From: Lachnospiraceae bacterium AC2029
GTDB taxonomy: Bacteria > Bacillota > Clostridia > Lachnospirales > Lachnospiraceae
DNA: 64,000 nucleotides
NCBI GenBank assembly: GCA_000703065.1
Contig: JNLK01000001.1
Span: 1,488,001 to 1,552,000 of the forward strand
Reading direction: 5' to 3'
Positions 1 to 9,362 of the stretch are shown here, in pieces. Numbering within the stretch: position 1 is the first letter of the stretch; each line of letters opens with the position of its first letter. The position numbers were made by a program, and so were the translations under genes. The notes beneath the pieces are model-generated. The model was not told the DNA's origin and did not search any database. It saw nothing but the letters and a program-made list of their open reading frames with translations.

Positions 1-1296
1 GTCGCCGTAATGCTCGGCCAGGATGATGGCCTCGGGATTTGCCTCCTTCACCGCCTTCCGGAAGTCTCGCCAGAAACGATGATTGAATTCCTCGGAATAT
101 CCAAGATCCGCCGCCACGTCAAGACGCCATCCGTCGGCGTTGTACGGGGGCGAAACCCATTTCCGTCCGATCTGGAGGATATAGTTATAGAGCTCCTCCG
201 ACTCCTCATAATTCAGCTTGGGCAGGGTATCATGTCCCCACCAGCCGTTGTAGCTTCCGTTGTCCGGCCACGCACTCTCATCCTGGAACCGGAAGAACTT
301 CCGGTACGGACTGTCTGCGGAAATGTACGCGCCCTTCGGATAGTCCGGATTCTTGTCGTAGATCTTCTCCTTGTCCATCCATTTATTGAAGGACCCGCAG
401 TGATTGAAGACACCATCCAGGATGACCTTCATCCCGCGTCTGTGCGCCTCCTCCACCAGCTCGATGAAGACCTGATTCGATGCCTCCAGATTCTCCTTGT
501 CGGTCACACGGGTGATATACCGGGTCGCACGGCTGTTATCCATGGAATCCAAGGGGAGAAGCTCGCCCTCATCCTTTACGATCTTTCCGAAATGAGGATC
601 CACATAGTCGTAGTCCTGGATATCGTATTTGTGGTTGGAAGGGGATACGAAAATGGGGTTCAGATAGATGGCATCCACCCCAAGGTTCTTCAGGTAGTCC
701 AGCTTGCTGATGACACCCTGCAGATCTCCGCCGTAGAAGTTGCCCACATCCATGTTCTCCGGATATTTGTTCCAGTCGGTCACTCTCTTGACGGGCTGAC
801 CGATGTAGCTGTATTCATTCGTCAGGACATCATTTGACTTGTCGCCGTTGCAGAAACGGTCCACATAGATCTGATAGAATACCGCACCCTTTGCCCAGTC
901 CGGCGTATGGAAGCCGGGGCAGATCTCAAAGTCGTAGTTGCGGTTCAGCTCCTTGTGCTTGGAGACACGGTTGTAATAAATCACCACACGGCCGGCGTGG
1001 ATCTCGTAGTAGTAACGGATCCGCTCCGTCACATGCGGAAGCACGATCTCATAGTAGTCGAAAAGCGCATCGCTCTCCACCACCTTCATCTCGTAGCGGG
1101 TGTCATTGACCACAACAAAAACGCCGTCCACATTATCTCCGGCAGTCCGGAACCGCAGGGTGATATCATCGCCCACGGCCGGCTCCGACGGAGAACAGAA
1201 ATTCTCCGTCCCGTCGCTGAACAGCGCTCCAAAATTCAGAATCGATGTTGAGTTGTAGATATATTCAAGTAAACGAAGAGAATGATCGTCACGCAT
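1..1296 (-). CDS. GH13 alpha-glycosidase (neopullulanase/cyclomaltodextrinase-like), 3' end beyond the window
   Basis: The visible 432 codons encode an intracellular-type alpha-amylase family enzyme that would hydrolyse alpha-1,4 (possibly alpha-1,6) glucans or maltodextrins. Residues 1 to about 130 form an immunoglobulin-like N-terminal module as in cyclomaltodextrinases/neopullulanases, and no signal peptide is seen. The catalytic barrel follows: FYGGDLQGV, then region I DGVFNH (D294), region II GWRLDVA with the nucleophile D393, and region III with the acid/base E428 in ILAEHYGD. The chain runs off the left edge before region IV. The start was chosen at ATG 1296 because GGAGG lies 11 bases upstream and a good promoter precedes it. 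No sugar transporter is visible, so the exact substrate is open. Confidence 0.9.
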   Translation of the reverse strand, partial: MRDDHSLRLLEYIYNSTSILNFGALFSDGTENFCSPSEPAVGDDITLRFRTAGDNVDGVFVVVNDTRYEMKVVESDALFDYYEIVLPHVTERIRYYYEIHAGRVVIYYNRVSKHKELNRNYDFEICPGFHTPDWAKGAVFYQIYVDRFCNGDKSNDVLTNEYSYIGQPVKRVTDWNKYPENMDVGNFYGGDLQGVISKLDYLKNLGVDAIYLNPIFVSPSNHKYDIQDYDYVDPHFGKIVKDEGELLPLDSMDNSRATRYITRVTDKENLEASNQVFIELVEEAHRRGMKVILDGVFNHCGSFNKWMDKEKIYDKNPDYPKGAYISADSPYRKFFRFQDESAWPDNGSYNGWWGHDTLPKLNYEESEELYNYILQIGRKWVSPPYNADGWRLDVAADLGYSEEFNHRFWRDFRKAVKEANPEAIILAEHYGD

Positions 1297-1322
1297 ACCG
1301 CTCTGGCCTCCAACACCACTCT

Positions 1323-1351
1323 ATTATACCCGTTTATCGCAGTTTGGGCAA
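1323..1351 (-). promoter_or_regulatory. Sigma-A-type promoter of the GH13 gene
   Basis: On the minus strand there is a perfect TATAAT -10 box, a 17-base spacer and a TTGCCC -35 (4 of 6 matches). The -10 lies about 27 bases upstream of the GH13 start codon. Confidence 0.7.
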
Positions 1352-1352
1352 C

Positions 1353-1375
1353 AAAAACGCAGAGAATCCATGCGT
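1353..1375 (-). terminator. Weak terminator after the first P-type ATPase
   Basis: A 5-bp stem (ACGCA/TGCGT) with a 9-base loop is followed on the minus strand by a run of five T residues. It sits between the ATPase stop codon and the GH13 promoter. The stem is short, so this is tentative. Confidence 0.35.
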
Positions 1376-1429
1376 CACGCTCCCACGCATGCCGTCATAC
1401 GGCAGGCTGTCCGGTTCCGCAGCCCGACA

Positions 1430-3919
1430 CTAGGTCTCCCATTTTTTGCCCCAGTTGTCAAATATCCGCATCAGGACATAGGATACCGCCGCAGTTCCGA
1501 GAGCAACAATGACTCCCCAGAAGGCACCATGGTTTGATACCTGTACATTCATAAATGTGTTCCAGAAGAAGGACAGGCAGAAGATATATCCCGCCAGACA
1601 GAAGGAAATTACGAACAGCCGGAACTTATTTAACGGCTGGATCTGCCGCCAGATCAGAACAAATCCGACAGCGGACAGCACATAGGCCGAGATCATACTG
1701 ATCTCACCATGTGTGAAATCCAGCTTCTCTCCGCAAAGAACGAAAAATGCAGTCACGCCCATCGCGATCACGGCACCCGGAGTGGCACCGATCAGGGTCT
1801 TCGTCAGAAGACGTCCCTTCTGCTTCTTCGTGTTGTTCTCCATAGCCAGCAGGAAGCCGGGGATACCGATCAGGAACCCGGAGATCAGCGCGATCTGAGA
1901 AGGTGTCAGCGGATAATGAAGCTTTGCCGCGATGACGAACACCGCCAGCAGAAGCGAGAAAATATTCTTATACAGGAACAGGATTGAGGAACGTGTGATA
2001 TTGTTGATGATGCGTCGTCCCTCCGTCACGATCTGCTCCATGTGAGAGAAGTCCGAATCCATCAGCACTACCTGCGCCGCCTGACGGGCCGCGTCACTAC
2101 CGCCGCCCATGGCGATGGAGCAGTCTGCTTCCTTCATGGCAAGGATGTCGTTGACACCGTCGCCGGTCATGGCAACCTTTTCGCCGTTAGCCTTGAGGGC
2201 TTCCACCAGACGCTTCTTCTGCTCCGGCTTCACCCGTCCGAATACGGTATATTTCTTCACAGCCTCCCGGTAATCCCGCTCTGTTTTCAGGGTTGCGGCA
2301 TCCACGTAATTCTCCGCTCCATCGATCTTCGCCTCCAGAGCCACACGGGATACGGTCAGCGGATTATCTCCGGAAATGACCTTCACCTTCACACCCTGCT
2401 CCTTGAAGTAGGAGAAGGTGGCCGGTGCCGTCTCACGGATCTCATTTGCAAGACTGATGAAGAGGATGGGGGCAGTTGCTACGTCCGATGCGGATGCATC
2501 TCCATGCGGGGTTGCGGATGCATCGTCACGGGATGCAGCAGCTGCGACTGTCATGTTCTGTGCAGCCATGGCAGGATCGTCCTGCGATGTTGTGATCGCG
2601 TCTGCGCCTCCCTGCGGTTCCGTGCCCGCGGACATGCCGGTGGAATCCCCCTTCACAAGCGCCAGTACACGCTGGCCCTTACCGGTATACTCTTCGATCC
2701 TTGCACGGTTGATCTCCAGCTGTTCCTCTGTCAGCAGGAATTCAGGCGCACCGAAACGGTACAGCGCATCCTTTGTCTGTACCTGGGAATACTTGGTCTT
2801 GGAGCTGAAGGGCATGACCGCCGTGGCCGCCAGGCTCTTCTCCTCCGTATAATGCTTCCGGAGTGCCACCATGGTGATATTCGCATCCGGAACCGTATGA
2901 ACATAGTTGGACAGAACACCCTCCGCCTCCTTCAGCTGCTCATCGGAGCATCCGTCCGGAGCGATAACGGCAGTGACGGACATGACATCATTTGTGATGG
3001 TACCGGTCTTATCCACGCAGAGTACATCTACGCGGGCCAGAGTCTCGATACTCTTCATATCATGAAGCATGACCTTATTCTTGGCGAGCCGCGAGGCGCT
3101 CAGAGTCAGCGCAATCGTCAGCAGCAGGTACAGACCCTCGGGGATCATGCCCACCACGGCACCTACCATGCTGACCACCGACTCCTGAAGGGTATGATGG
3201 TTTATTGCGATGGCTTCGTAGAGGATCCCTCCACCGACGGGAATGATCAGGATACCCGCCACAAGAATGATCCACTCAATATCGCGGATCAGTTCGGATT
3301 TCTTATTCTTTACTTCCTTTGCCTTTGCCGTCAGCTTCGCCGCATAGGAATCCGCACCGACTCTCGTCAGCTCCGCTGCACAGTTTCCGGATACCACAAA
3401 GCTTCCGGACATCAGCTCTGCACCGGGTTCCTTCTCGATCTCATCGGATTCTCCCGTGAGGAGCGCCTCATTTGCGGAGATCTTTCCCTCCACGACCTTC
3501 GCATCCGCCGGGATCTGCTGTCCCGATGAAAGCAGGATCAGGTCTCCCAGTACCAGCTTGTCGCTGTCCACCGTCTCCGCATGTCCGTCCCGGATCACGG
3601 TATACTGGGTGGTATCCAGCAGCTTCAGGCTGTCCAGCACCTTCTTGGCACGGAGCTGCTGGACGATACCGATGACCATATTTGCTATGACAACCGGCAT
3701 GAACATCAGACTCTTGAAGGATCCGACGGCGATGACCAGGATGGCAAGGCCAAAGAAAATGGCGTTGAAATACGTGCAGGTATTGCCGATGATGATGGAT
3801 GCCACCGTCTGCCGGCCCTTCTCCTGCAGCACATTTGACTTTCCTTCCTTCGTCAGCCGCTCCGCTTCCGCTTTTGAAAGCCCTTTTCTATTCAGTTGCT
3901 GCAACTGTTTCTCGTCCAT
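1430..3919 (-). CDS. Cation-translocating P-type ATPase, CtpE-like (copy 1)
   Basis: An 829-residue membrane pump. Motifs in order: TGES in the actuator domain, MIPEGL in the core membrane helix, the phosphorylation site DKTGT (D303), the hinge TGDGVND, then four to six C-terminal membrane helices. The MIPEGL and IAMGGGSDAARQAAQ segments match CtpE-type ATPases; mycobacterial CtpE has been linked to Ca2+ uptake, so Ca2+ is a reasonable but unproven substrate. The nucleotide-binding domain carries an alanine/serine-rich insert of about 45 residues that the neighbouring paralogue largely lacks. ATG 3919 was chosen because AGGTAGG lies just upstream; a start 18 bases further upstream lacks such a site. 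It follows copy 2 by 87 bases and probably shares its transcript. Confidence 0.9.
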   Translation of the reverse strand: MDEKQLQQLNRKGLSKAEAERLTKEGKSNVLQEKGRQTVASIIIGNTCTYFNAIFFGLAILVIAVGSFKSLMFMPVVIANMVIGIVQQLRAKKVLDSLKLLDTTQYTVIRDGHAETVDSDKLVLGDLILLSSGQQIPADAKVVEGKISANEALLTGESDEIEKEPGAELMSGSFVVSGNCAAELTRVGADSYAAKLTAKAKEVKNKKSELIRDIEWIILVAGILIIPVGGGILYEAIAINHHTLQESVVSMVGAVVGMIPEGLYLLLTIALTLSASRLAKNKVMLHDMKSIETLARVDVLCVDKTGTITNDVMSVTAVIAPDGCSDEQLKEAEGVLSNYVHTVPDANITMVALRKHYTEEKSLAATAVMPFSSKTKYSQVQTKDALYRFGAPEFLLTEEQLEINRARIEEYTGKGQRVLALVKGDSTGMSAGTEPQGGADAITTSQDDPAMAAQNMTVAAAASRDDASATPHGDASASDVATAPILFISLANEIRETAPATFSYFKEQGVKVKVISGDNPLTVSRVALEAKIDGAENYVDAATLKTERDYREAVKKYTVFGRVKPEQKKRLVEALKANGEKVAMTGDGVNDILAMKEADCSIAMGGGSDAARQAAQVVLMDSDFSHMEQIVTEGRRIINNITRSSILFLYKNIFSLLLAVFVIAAKLHYPLTPSQIALISGFLIGIPGFLLAMENNTKKQKGRLLTKTLIGATPGAVIAMGVTAFFVLCGEKLDFTHGEISMISAYVLSAVGFVLIWRQIQPLNKFRLFVISFCLAGYIFCLSFFWNTFMNVQVSNHGAFWGVIVALGTAAVSYVLMRIFDNWGKKWET

Positions 3920-3930
3920 TTTCCTACCTC

Positions 3931-3953
3931 GCATCATACCTGTGATATGATGC
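3931..3953. promoter_or_regulatory. Inverted repeat before ATPase copy 1
   Basis: A perfect 8-bp inverted repeat (GCATCATA/TATGATGC, 7-base loop) lies about 11 bases upstream of the ATPase start, just before its ribosome-binding site. It could be an operator or a translation-modulating hairpin; no T-run follows on the coding strand, so it is not a convincing terminator for the upstream gene. Confidence 0.35.
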
Positions 3954-4006
3954 GTTTTCTATAACTATAAAGACAGAGTCATACGACCTTATCGTCGATT
4001 GCATGA

Positions 4007-6364
4007 TTATACCGCATCCTTCCTGCGCGTGACAAGAGAAATCACCCACATGATCACTGCGCCTATCAGAGCATATCCGATGCCTATGAACATGCCGCGG
4101 GTGGATACCTCCGCAAGAATGAAGATATTCCACAGGGCGAAGATCCCCAGCACCATGGCAATGATGCAGATGATGAAGACGACGATCCGATAACGGTTCA
4201 GCGGGTGGATCAGCTTCCACAGCAGCATAAAGCATACCGCAGACAGGAGGAACGTGGAAGAAACGCCGATCTCATCCTCCGTCAGGTTCAGATCCGATCC
4301 GAAGATCATAAGAACGGACACCATAACAAAGGACAGGATCGCTGCCGGAAATGCGCCCTTCAGGGTTCTGGTCAGCAGCCGTCCGTGCTGTCTTCTTGTG
4401 TTGTTCTCCATGGCCAGCAGGAAGCCCGGCAGCCCGATGTTGAAGCCCGAGATCAGGGAGATCTGCGTGGGCCGCATGGGATACTGGAACGACAGGAAGA
4501 TGGTGAACAGCGCCAGCAGCAGCGAGAAAATGTTCTTATACAGGAACAGGATGCCGGAGCGGGTCATATTGTTGATGATCCGGCGTCCCTCCGTCACGAT
4601 CTGTTCCATATGGGAGAAGTCCGAATCCATCAGCACCACCTGTGCCGCCTGGCGCGCCGCATCACTGCCGCCGCCCATGGCGATGGAGCAGTCTGCCTCC
4701 TTCATGGCGAGGATATCATTTACGCCGTCGCCGGTCATGGCAACCTTCTGCCCATTTGCCTTGATGGCTTCGATCAGGGATTTCTTCTGCTCGGGCTTCA
4801 CGCGCCCGAATACGGTGTAGTTCTTTACCGCCTCCCTGTAGTCCTCTTCCGTCTCCAGGGTTGCGGCGTCAATATACCTGTCCGCATTTTCGATCTGTGC
4901 GGCTATGGCGACCCGGGATACCGTCAGCGGATTATCGCCGGAAATGACCTTGATCTGCACGCCCTGCTCACGGAAGTAGGTAAAGGTCGCAGGCGCGGTC
5001 TCGCGGATCTCATTTGCCAGGGCGATGAAAAGAAGGGGGACTGCGTTCGTTGTCAGGGAAGGTCCGGAGTCTTCGGCAGTGCTGCCGGCATCCGGCTCTG
5101 CCTTCACCAGAGCAAGCACTCTCTGGCCCCTGCCGGTGAATTCTTCGATCCCGGACTTATTTTCCTGCATTACGGTTTCGGAAAGCAGGAATTCCGGCGC
5201 ACCGAACCGATAGACTGCATCCGCGGTTCGGATCTCAGAGTATTTGAGTTTTGACGAAAATGCGGTGATGTCCGTTGCGGCAAGAGGTTCCGCCTTCTTC
5301 ATATGGGCGCGGATCGCCTGCATGGTGATGTTGGTATCCGGCACCGTAGCTGCATAACGGGCAAGCAGATCTTCCACTTCTTCCAGGCCCGTGGTCTGTC
5401 CCGCCGGAAGGAAGAGCTCCGTCACTGTCATTTCCTCACTGGTAATGGTTCCGGTCTTGTCCACGCAGAGCACATCCACCCGGGCCAGGGTCTCAATGCT
5501 CTTCATATCATGGAGAAGCACCTTCTTCCGGGCCAGTCTTGCAGCGCTCATGGTCAGTGCGACCGTAAGCAGAAGATAGAGGCCCTCGGGGATCATTCCC
5601 ACCACGGCGCCAACCATGGACACGATGCCCTCCTGCATGCTGTGACCGTTGACAACCACCGAGTTATATACCATCGCGCAACCCACCGGAATGATCACGA
5701 TTCCTGCTACCAGGATGATCAGTTCGATGTCGCGGATCATTTCCGATTTTTTATTCTTTACTTCCTTCGCCTTTGCCGTCAGCTTTGCAGCATAGGACTC
5801 TGAACCTACGCGCGTGAGACGTGCAACACAGCTGCCTGACACGACAAAGCTTCCGGACATCAATTCACTGCCCGGATTCTTCTCGATCTCATCGGCCTCA
5901 CCCGTGAGAAGCGCCTCATTTACGGAGACCTGTCCTTCCACCACCTCTGCGTCCGCCGGGATCTGCTGCCCTGCCGAAAGCCGGATCAGGTCCCCCATCA
6001 CCAGACGTTCCATGGCGATACGGCAGTCTGCACCGTCGCGGATCGCCGTGAATTCCGTAACATCCAGAAGCGACAGCTCATCCAGGACCTTCTTCGCTCG
6101 GAGCTGCTGAACGATTCCGATGATCATATTGGCGATGACCACCGGCATGAAGGTCAGATTCCGGTAGGCACCCACCAGGATCACAAGGATCGCCAGGCCA
6201 AAGAAAATGGCGTTGAAGTAGGTGCAGACATTGCGGAATATGATCGAACCGACGCTTTGGGAGGAATGATCCGGAAGCCGGTTGGACTTTCCGGAACGCT
6301 CCAGCTCCGCGGCCTCCGCCGATGTAAGGCCCGTCAGATGAAGTTGTGTCTTAGCTTCATTCAT
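4007..6364 (-). CDS. Cation-translocating P-type ATPase, CtpE-like (copy 2)
   Basis: A 785-residue paralogue of the downstream pump with the same layout: TGEA/ADEIEKNPG actuator motif, MIPEGL, DKTGT (D302), TGDGVND and a C-terminal membrane bundle. The actuator loop here reads TGEAD, where the usual motif is TGES; copy 1 keeps TGESD. The dephosphorylation glutamate is retained. ATG 6364 is preceded by GGAG at 6 bases; the longer reading frame would begin at a GTG with no ribosome-binding site. The two pumps probably arose by tandem duplication and share substrate class. Confidence 0.9.
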   Translation of the reverse strand: MNEAKTQLHLTGLTSAEAAELERSGKSNRLPDHSSQSVGSIIFRNVCTYFNAIFFGLAILVILVGAYRNLTFMPVVIANMIIGIVQQLRAKKVLDELSLLDVTEFTAIRDGADCRIAMERLVMGDLIRLSAGQQIPADAEVVEGQVSVNEALLTGEADEIEKNPGSELMSGSFVVSGSCVARLTRVGSESYAAKLTAKAKEVKNKKSEMIRDIELIILVAGIVIIPVGCAMVYNSVVVNGHSMQEGIVSMVGAVVGMIPEGLYLLLTVALTMSAARLARKKVLLHDMKSIETLARVDVLCVDKTGTITSEEMTVTELFLPAGQTTGLEEVEDLLARYAATVPDTNITMQAIRAHMKKAEPLAATDITAFSSKLKYSEIRTADAVYRFGAPEFLLSETVMQENKSGIEEFTGRGQRVLALVKAEPDAGSTAEDSGPSLTTNAVPLLFIALANEIRETAPATFTYFREQGVQIKVISGDNPLTVSRVAIAAQIENADRYIDAATLETEEDYREAVKNYTVFGRVKPEQKKSLIEAIKANGQKVAMTGDGVNDILAMKEADCSIAMGGGSDAARQAAQVVLMDSDFSHMEQIVTEGRRIINNMTRSGILFLYKNIFSLLLALFTIFLSFQYPMRPTQISLISGFNIGLPGFLLAMENNTRRQHGRLLTRTLKGAFPAAILSFVMVSVLMIFGSDLNLTEDEIGVSSTFLLSAVCFMLLWKLIHPLNRYRIVVFIICIIAMVLGIFALWNIFILAEVSTRGMFIGIGYALIGAVIMWVISLVTRRKDAV

Positions 6365-6440
6365 ATTCTTCTCCGTTGAATATCCGGATGATACGACCAA
6401 AGGATTCACAAACGCCGTGTCGGCACAGCAACCTGCGTCG

Positions 6441-6539
6441 TCCTGCCCTGCGAAACGCGAATGGTACCAACCTTCCGATGATCCCGGAAAGTCCGTCCAT
6501 TAGTCATCCTGCCCTGCGAAACGCAAATGGTACCAACCT
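6441..6539. repeat. Two direct copies of a 33-bp repeat
   Basis: Copies at 6441-6473 and 6507-6539 differ at one base (CGCGAATGG versus CGCAAATGG) and are 66 bases apart start to start. Each contains the palindromes GCGAAACGC (near-perfect) and GGTACC. They fill most of the 195-base gap between the zinc-ribbon gene and ATPase copy 2. Function unknown. Confidence 0.7.
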
Positions 6540-6558
6540 GGAGTGCTTCAGCGTCACA

Positions 6559-7923
6559 TCAACCCTCCACTACGTCAAGGTCCTCAAGATCCTCCTCCGA
6601 AGGGGCCGGATCCGTCCAGTCCGCCGGCTTCAGATCCATATCCATATGATCCATCATCGTATAATCGCCGCAGTTTACCACCAGCGAATCGGGACCGATG
6701 ATCACCTCAACCTCCACTGAAGAGTCAAAAAGCGGGATGACCGCCGATATACGGTCCGATGCGATGGGATGATCTGTCTTCGGATCCGGCTCCACGTTCC
6801 AGAAAAACCCGGCATCCGCCTCGTCATACTCCGTTGCACGGCCGTCCGTATAGGTCCGGAAGGCCTCAACGAAAATGCGCTCTCCTCCCACCTTCGTGAT
6901 CTGAAGACGCAGCTCGCCGTCCGGCATTTCCGTGGTGAAGACCGGTTTCAGGACCGCCTTGGTGCACCCGTAGGTGACCGGAAGATCCTTCTCCGTGTCC
7001 CGACGGACAGTGAGGATGTAATCGTAGACACCCTGTGCATAGGCCGAGGAAAGCGTAAGGTCACCATTATAGGAATACGCCCCTCTGATGCTGTAATTTG
7101 CGCCGACGGGATTGGAGATCACACAGTTTCCCACGAAGAAGGAGGACCGGTTCTGATCCACCCAGATCGCAAAATTCTCAACCTTATGAGTCGGGATCCC
7201 CTGCTCCACAAGCTTCTGCACGATGGGACTGATCCCGTTGATCTTTACCGTGATCTCCCCCTGGGTCTTCTCAGTCCAGTTGGTTTCCGTGACCCGCCAT
7301 CCGAAGGGGAATACATTTTCACCCTTGATCTCGAGGGTCAGCCGGTGCTCCATGCGTTCGTCCTCCAGGGTCACATTATAGAGCGCCTCGAAGGAGAAGA
7401 AACCTTCTGCCTTCTGACGTTCGATGCTTACGATCTCAAGCTCGCTGTAATCCGATCCGTTGATCGTGTATCCGTAGACCGGGATCTGCTCCTTCAGCTT
7501 GTCCCTGCTGTCCAGAAAGGAATTGCGCGTCAGCACCAGCACCAGAAAATATCCGCTGGTCAGAAGCGCGGCAACGATCACCACCGTCAGCGCAATGAGC
7601 AGCCGCTTCTTCCCTTCGGAGATCCGGTCCTCCTCTTTGCTCACGTCCAATAAATAGACCGGCGTGCAATTCGGGGACGGTTCTGGTTTGATCAGAACCG
7701 TCCCTCCCTGATCACACCTGTCCCCGTCAATTCGGGGACGGTTCTGATCAAACCAGAACCGTCCCTCATCGATCACACCTGTCCCCGGATTGACGGAACC
7801 GTCCTTATGACTTCCGCCACCGTACTCCGGAAGCTCCACATCCTGGCTGGCGCCGCAGATCGGGCAGAGTATGCAGTCGGAATCGATCATATTGTCACAG
7901 TATATGCATACCTTTTTTGCCAT
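6559..7923 (-). CDS. Zinc-ribbon, single-TM protein interrupted by a repeat-derived linker
   Basis: A 454-residue protein. It opens with a zinc ribbon (CIYC ... CPIC, residues about 6-23), followed by a linker, one membrane helix at about residues 107-130 (LLIALTVVIVAALLTSGYF), and a large extracytoplasmic C-terminal region of no recognised family. The linker at residues about 42-88 is encoded by the palindromic interspersed element at 7661-7800, giving the odd peptide GRFWFDQNRPRIDGDRCDQG. The frame stays open through it. GAGAGG precedes ATG 7923. The next gene upstream (7948-9261) has the same zinc ribbon-linker-TM plan and lies 24 bases away, so they are probably cotranscribed. Function unknown. 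Confidence 0.8.
   Translation of the reverse strand: MAKKVCIYCDNMIDSDCILCPICGASQDVELPEYGGGSHKDGSVNPGTGVIDEGRFWFDQNRPRIDGDRCDQGGTVLIKPEPSPNCTPVYLLDVSKEEDRISEGKKRLLIALTVVIVAALLTSGYFLVLVLTRNSFLDSRDKLKEQIPVYGYTINGSDYSELEIVSIERQKAEGFFSFEALYNVTLEDERMEHRLTLEIKGENVFPFGWRVTETNWTEKTQGEITVKINGISPIVQKLVEQGIPTHKVENFAIWVDQNRSSFFVGNCVISNPVGANYSIRGAYSYNGDLTLSSAYAQGVYDYILTVRRDTEKDLPVTYGCTKAVLKPVFTTEMPDGELRLQITKVGGERIFVEAFRTYTDGRATEYDEADAGFFWNVEPDPKTDHPIASDRISAVIPLFDSSVEVEVIIGPDSLVVNCGDYTMMDHMDMDLKPADWTDPAPSEEDLEDLDVVEG
7661..7800 (-). repeat. Composite palindromic interspersed repeat, inside a coding sequence
   Basis: About 140 bp, nearly the same as the copy at 12903-13041 but on the opposite strand. It contains two hairpins with arms GGGACGGTTCT/AGAACCGTCCC (7673-7704 and 7734-7765), whose loops are reverse complements of each other, plus flanking GGTTCCGTCAATCCGGGGAC and CCCCGAATTGCACGCC ends. 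It lies wholly within the zinc-ribbon gene without breaking the frame. Confidence 0.85.
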
Positions 7924-7947
7924 AATCCTCTCTCACCGGCCCGACTG

Positions 7948-9261
7948 TTAATAGTTTTCATCCACATTCGGATAGATTTCCATCTTATTCTCGGTAGTTC
8001 CGTCGGTAACATACACCACCGGATTCCCTTCAGCATCAACAGCAATCGCCCAGGCTTTAATCTGCCAGCCGGCAGAGGTTCCCGTATGGCGGAACTGCGG
8101 TGTACCCTCACTGTACTCACCGGCAAGGTTTTTATTCACCATTTCCGCAAATGATTTAAGCTTTGTATTTTCTACCGGAGAAAAAGTCTTTCCGGATTTG
8201 GCCATGATCAGGATCTCGCCCGTGAATTTGGTCAACGCTTTACGCACCTTCTCACTTTTCAAAACCTTCTGAACCGCCTTGGCGATCTTTTCGGCCGACT
8301 CAATATCATTGTCACGTCCGTCGTTACCTAACTGCTTTGCGGATTCGGCAGCCAGTTTCAGTGCAGTCCCGGAATACCATTTTCCGTCCTGCTCATAATA
8401 GTAGTACATAACGGCCTTCGTTTCGCCTTCGGTGAGTGTCTCATTTACCCACTGCCCCGCAAGTTTCTTCGACGCCAAATAGAATTCGTCGCTGGAAACA
8501 TTCTCTTCCAGACCGGGCTTCACTCCATCATCAGTTTCGTGCTCGTCCAGAATCTCTATGGATTGAACCTTGGATGAATCCCCCATAGTACGCATCTGGG
8601 ACAAAACCTCCTCACGAAGCTTCGATGCATTCTTGATACCAACCGGAGCCAGTCGATCCTTGTAGTGGTCATAGATCAGTTTCCAGTCATCCGTACTGAT
8701 GCCACCAAGAAAAGGCTTCCAGTTCCTGGCATTGAACATTTTCGCATCCTCTTCCGCTGCCGCCCGGACTGTCGGAGAGCCGCCCTTGGAACGCAGAAAC
8801 CAGAAGGCTGCTGCTGCGCCGATCCCGATAATAAGAATGCATACAATCGCTATGATCAGTGGCTTCTTACTGCGCTTCTTTTCTGTATCCTCTTCCTCAT
8901 CAGACAGTGCTTCATCCGACGACTCTGCGTCGGACGCATCCGGATCCTGAGACGAAGTGTCCGGTATTTCCGAATCATCCTTCTTCGCATCCTCAGTCTT
9001 GTCATCTGCGGCCTTACTGTCTGCCCCCTTACTGTCTGCAGTCTTGTTGTCCGCTTTCTTGTCATCTGCCGCCTTGCTGTCTGCGGCCTTTCCGTCTGCC
9101 TCCTTGCCATCTGCTGCCTTGCCGTCTACGGATTTTTCATCCGCTGCCTTGCTGTCTGCAGTCTCACCCTCCGCAGTCGGCGTAAGATCCGCTCCACAAC
9201 CCGGACAGTGAGTCATTTCCTTCTTAAGCTTGATCCTCTTTCCACATTTCGGACATTTCAT
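7948..9261 (-). CDS. Zinc-ribbon protein with Lys/Ala/Asp repeat linker and one TM helix
   Basis: 437 residues. Zinc ribbon CPKC ... CPGC at residues 3-24; a low-complexity stretch at about 30-85 made of degenerate 5-residue units such as SKAAD/GKEAD; an acidic segment; one membrane helix at about residues 131-155 (PLIIAIVCILIIGIGAAAAF); and an extracytoplasmic domain of about 280 residues with no family I recognise. The charged repeat region would act as a cytoplasmic spacer between the ribbon and the membrane. GAGGTGG precedes ATG 9261. It heads a two-gene unit with the related zinc-ribbon gene downstream. Confidence 0.8.
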   Translation of the reverse strand: MKCPKCGKRIKLKKEMTHCPGCGADLTPTAEGETADSKAADEKSVDGKAADGKEADGKAADSKAADDKKADNKTADSKGADSKAADDKTEDAKKDDSEIPDTSSQDPDASDAESSDEALSDEEEDTEKKRSKKPLIIAIVCILIIGIGAAAAFWFLRSKGGSPTVRAAAEEDAKMFNARNWKPFLGGISTDDWKLIYDHYKDRLAPVGIKNASKLREEVLSQMRTMGDSSKVQSIEILDEHETDDGVKPGLEENVSSDEFYLASKKLAGQWVNETLTEGETKAVMYYYYEQDGKWYSGTALKLAAESAKQLGNDGRDNDIESAEKIAKAVQKVLKSEKVRKALTKFTGEILIMAKSGKTFSPVENTKLKSFAEMVNKNLAGEYSEGTPQFRHTGTSAGWQIKAWAIAVDAEGNPVVYVTDGTTENKMEIYPNVDENY

Positions 9262-9362
9262 AGCATTCCACCTCGCTGGATAAAATCATAGTCTCTTCGA
9301 TTATACGCACATTTTGCTGTAACTGCAATAACAAGGTCACTGTACATGGCGGCGGGAAAGTC

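Noticed and set aside
2042-3529. 495-codon open frame on plus
   Set aside because: It is antisense to the P-type ATPase and lacks any recognisable domain; the minus-strand frame has all pump motifs.
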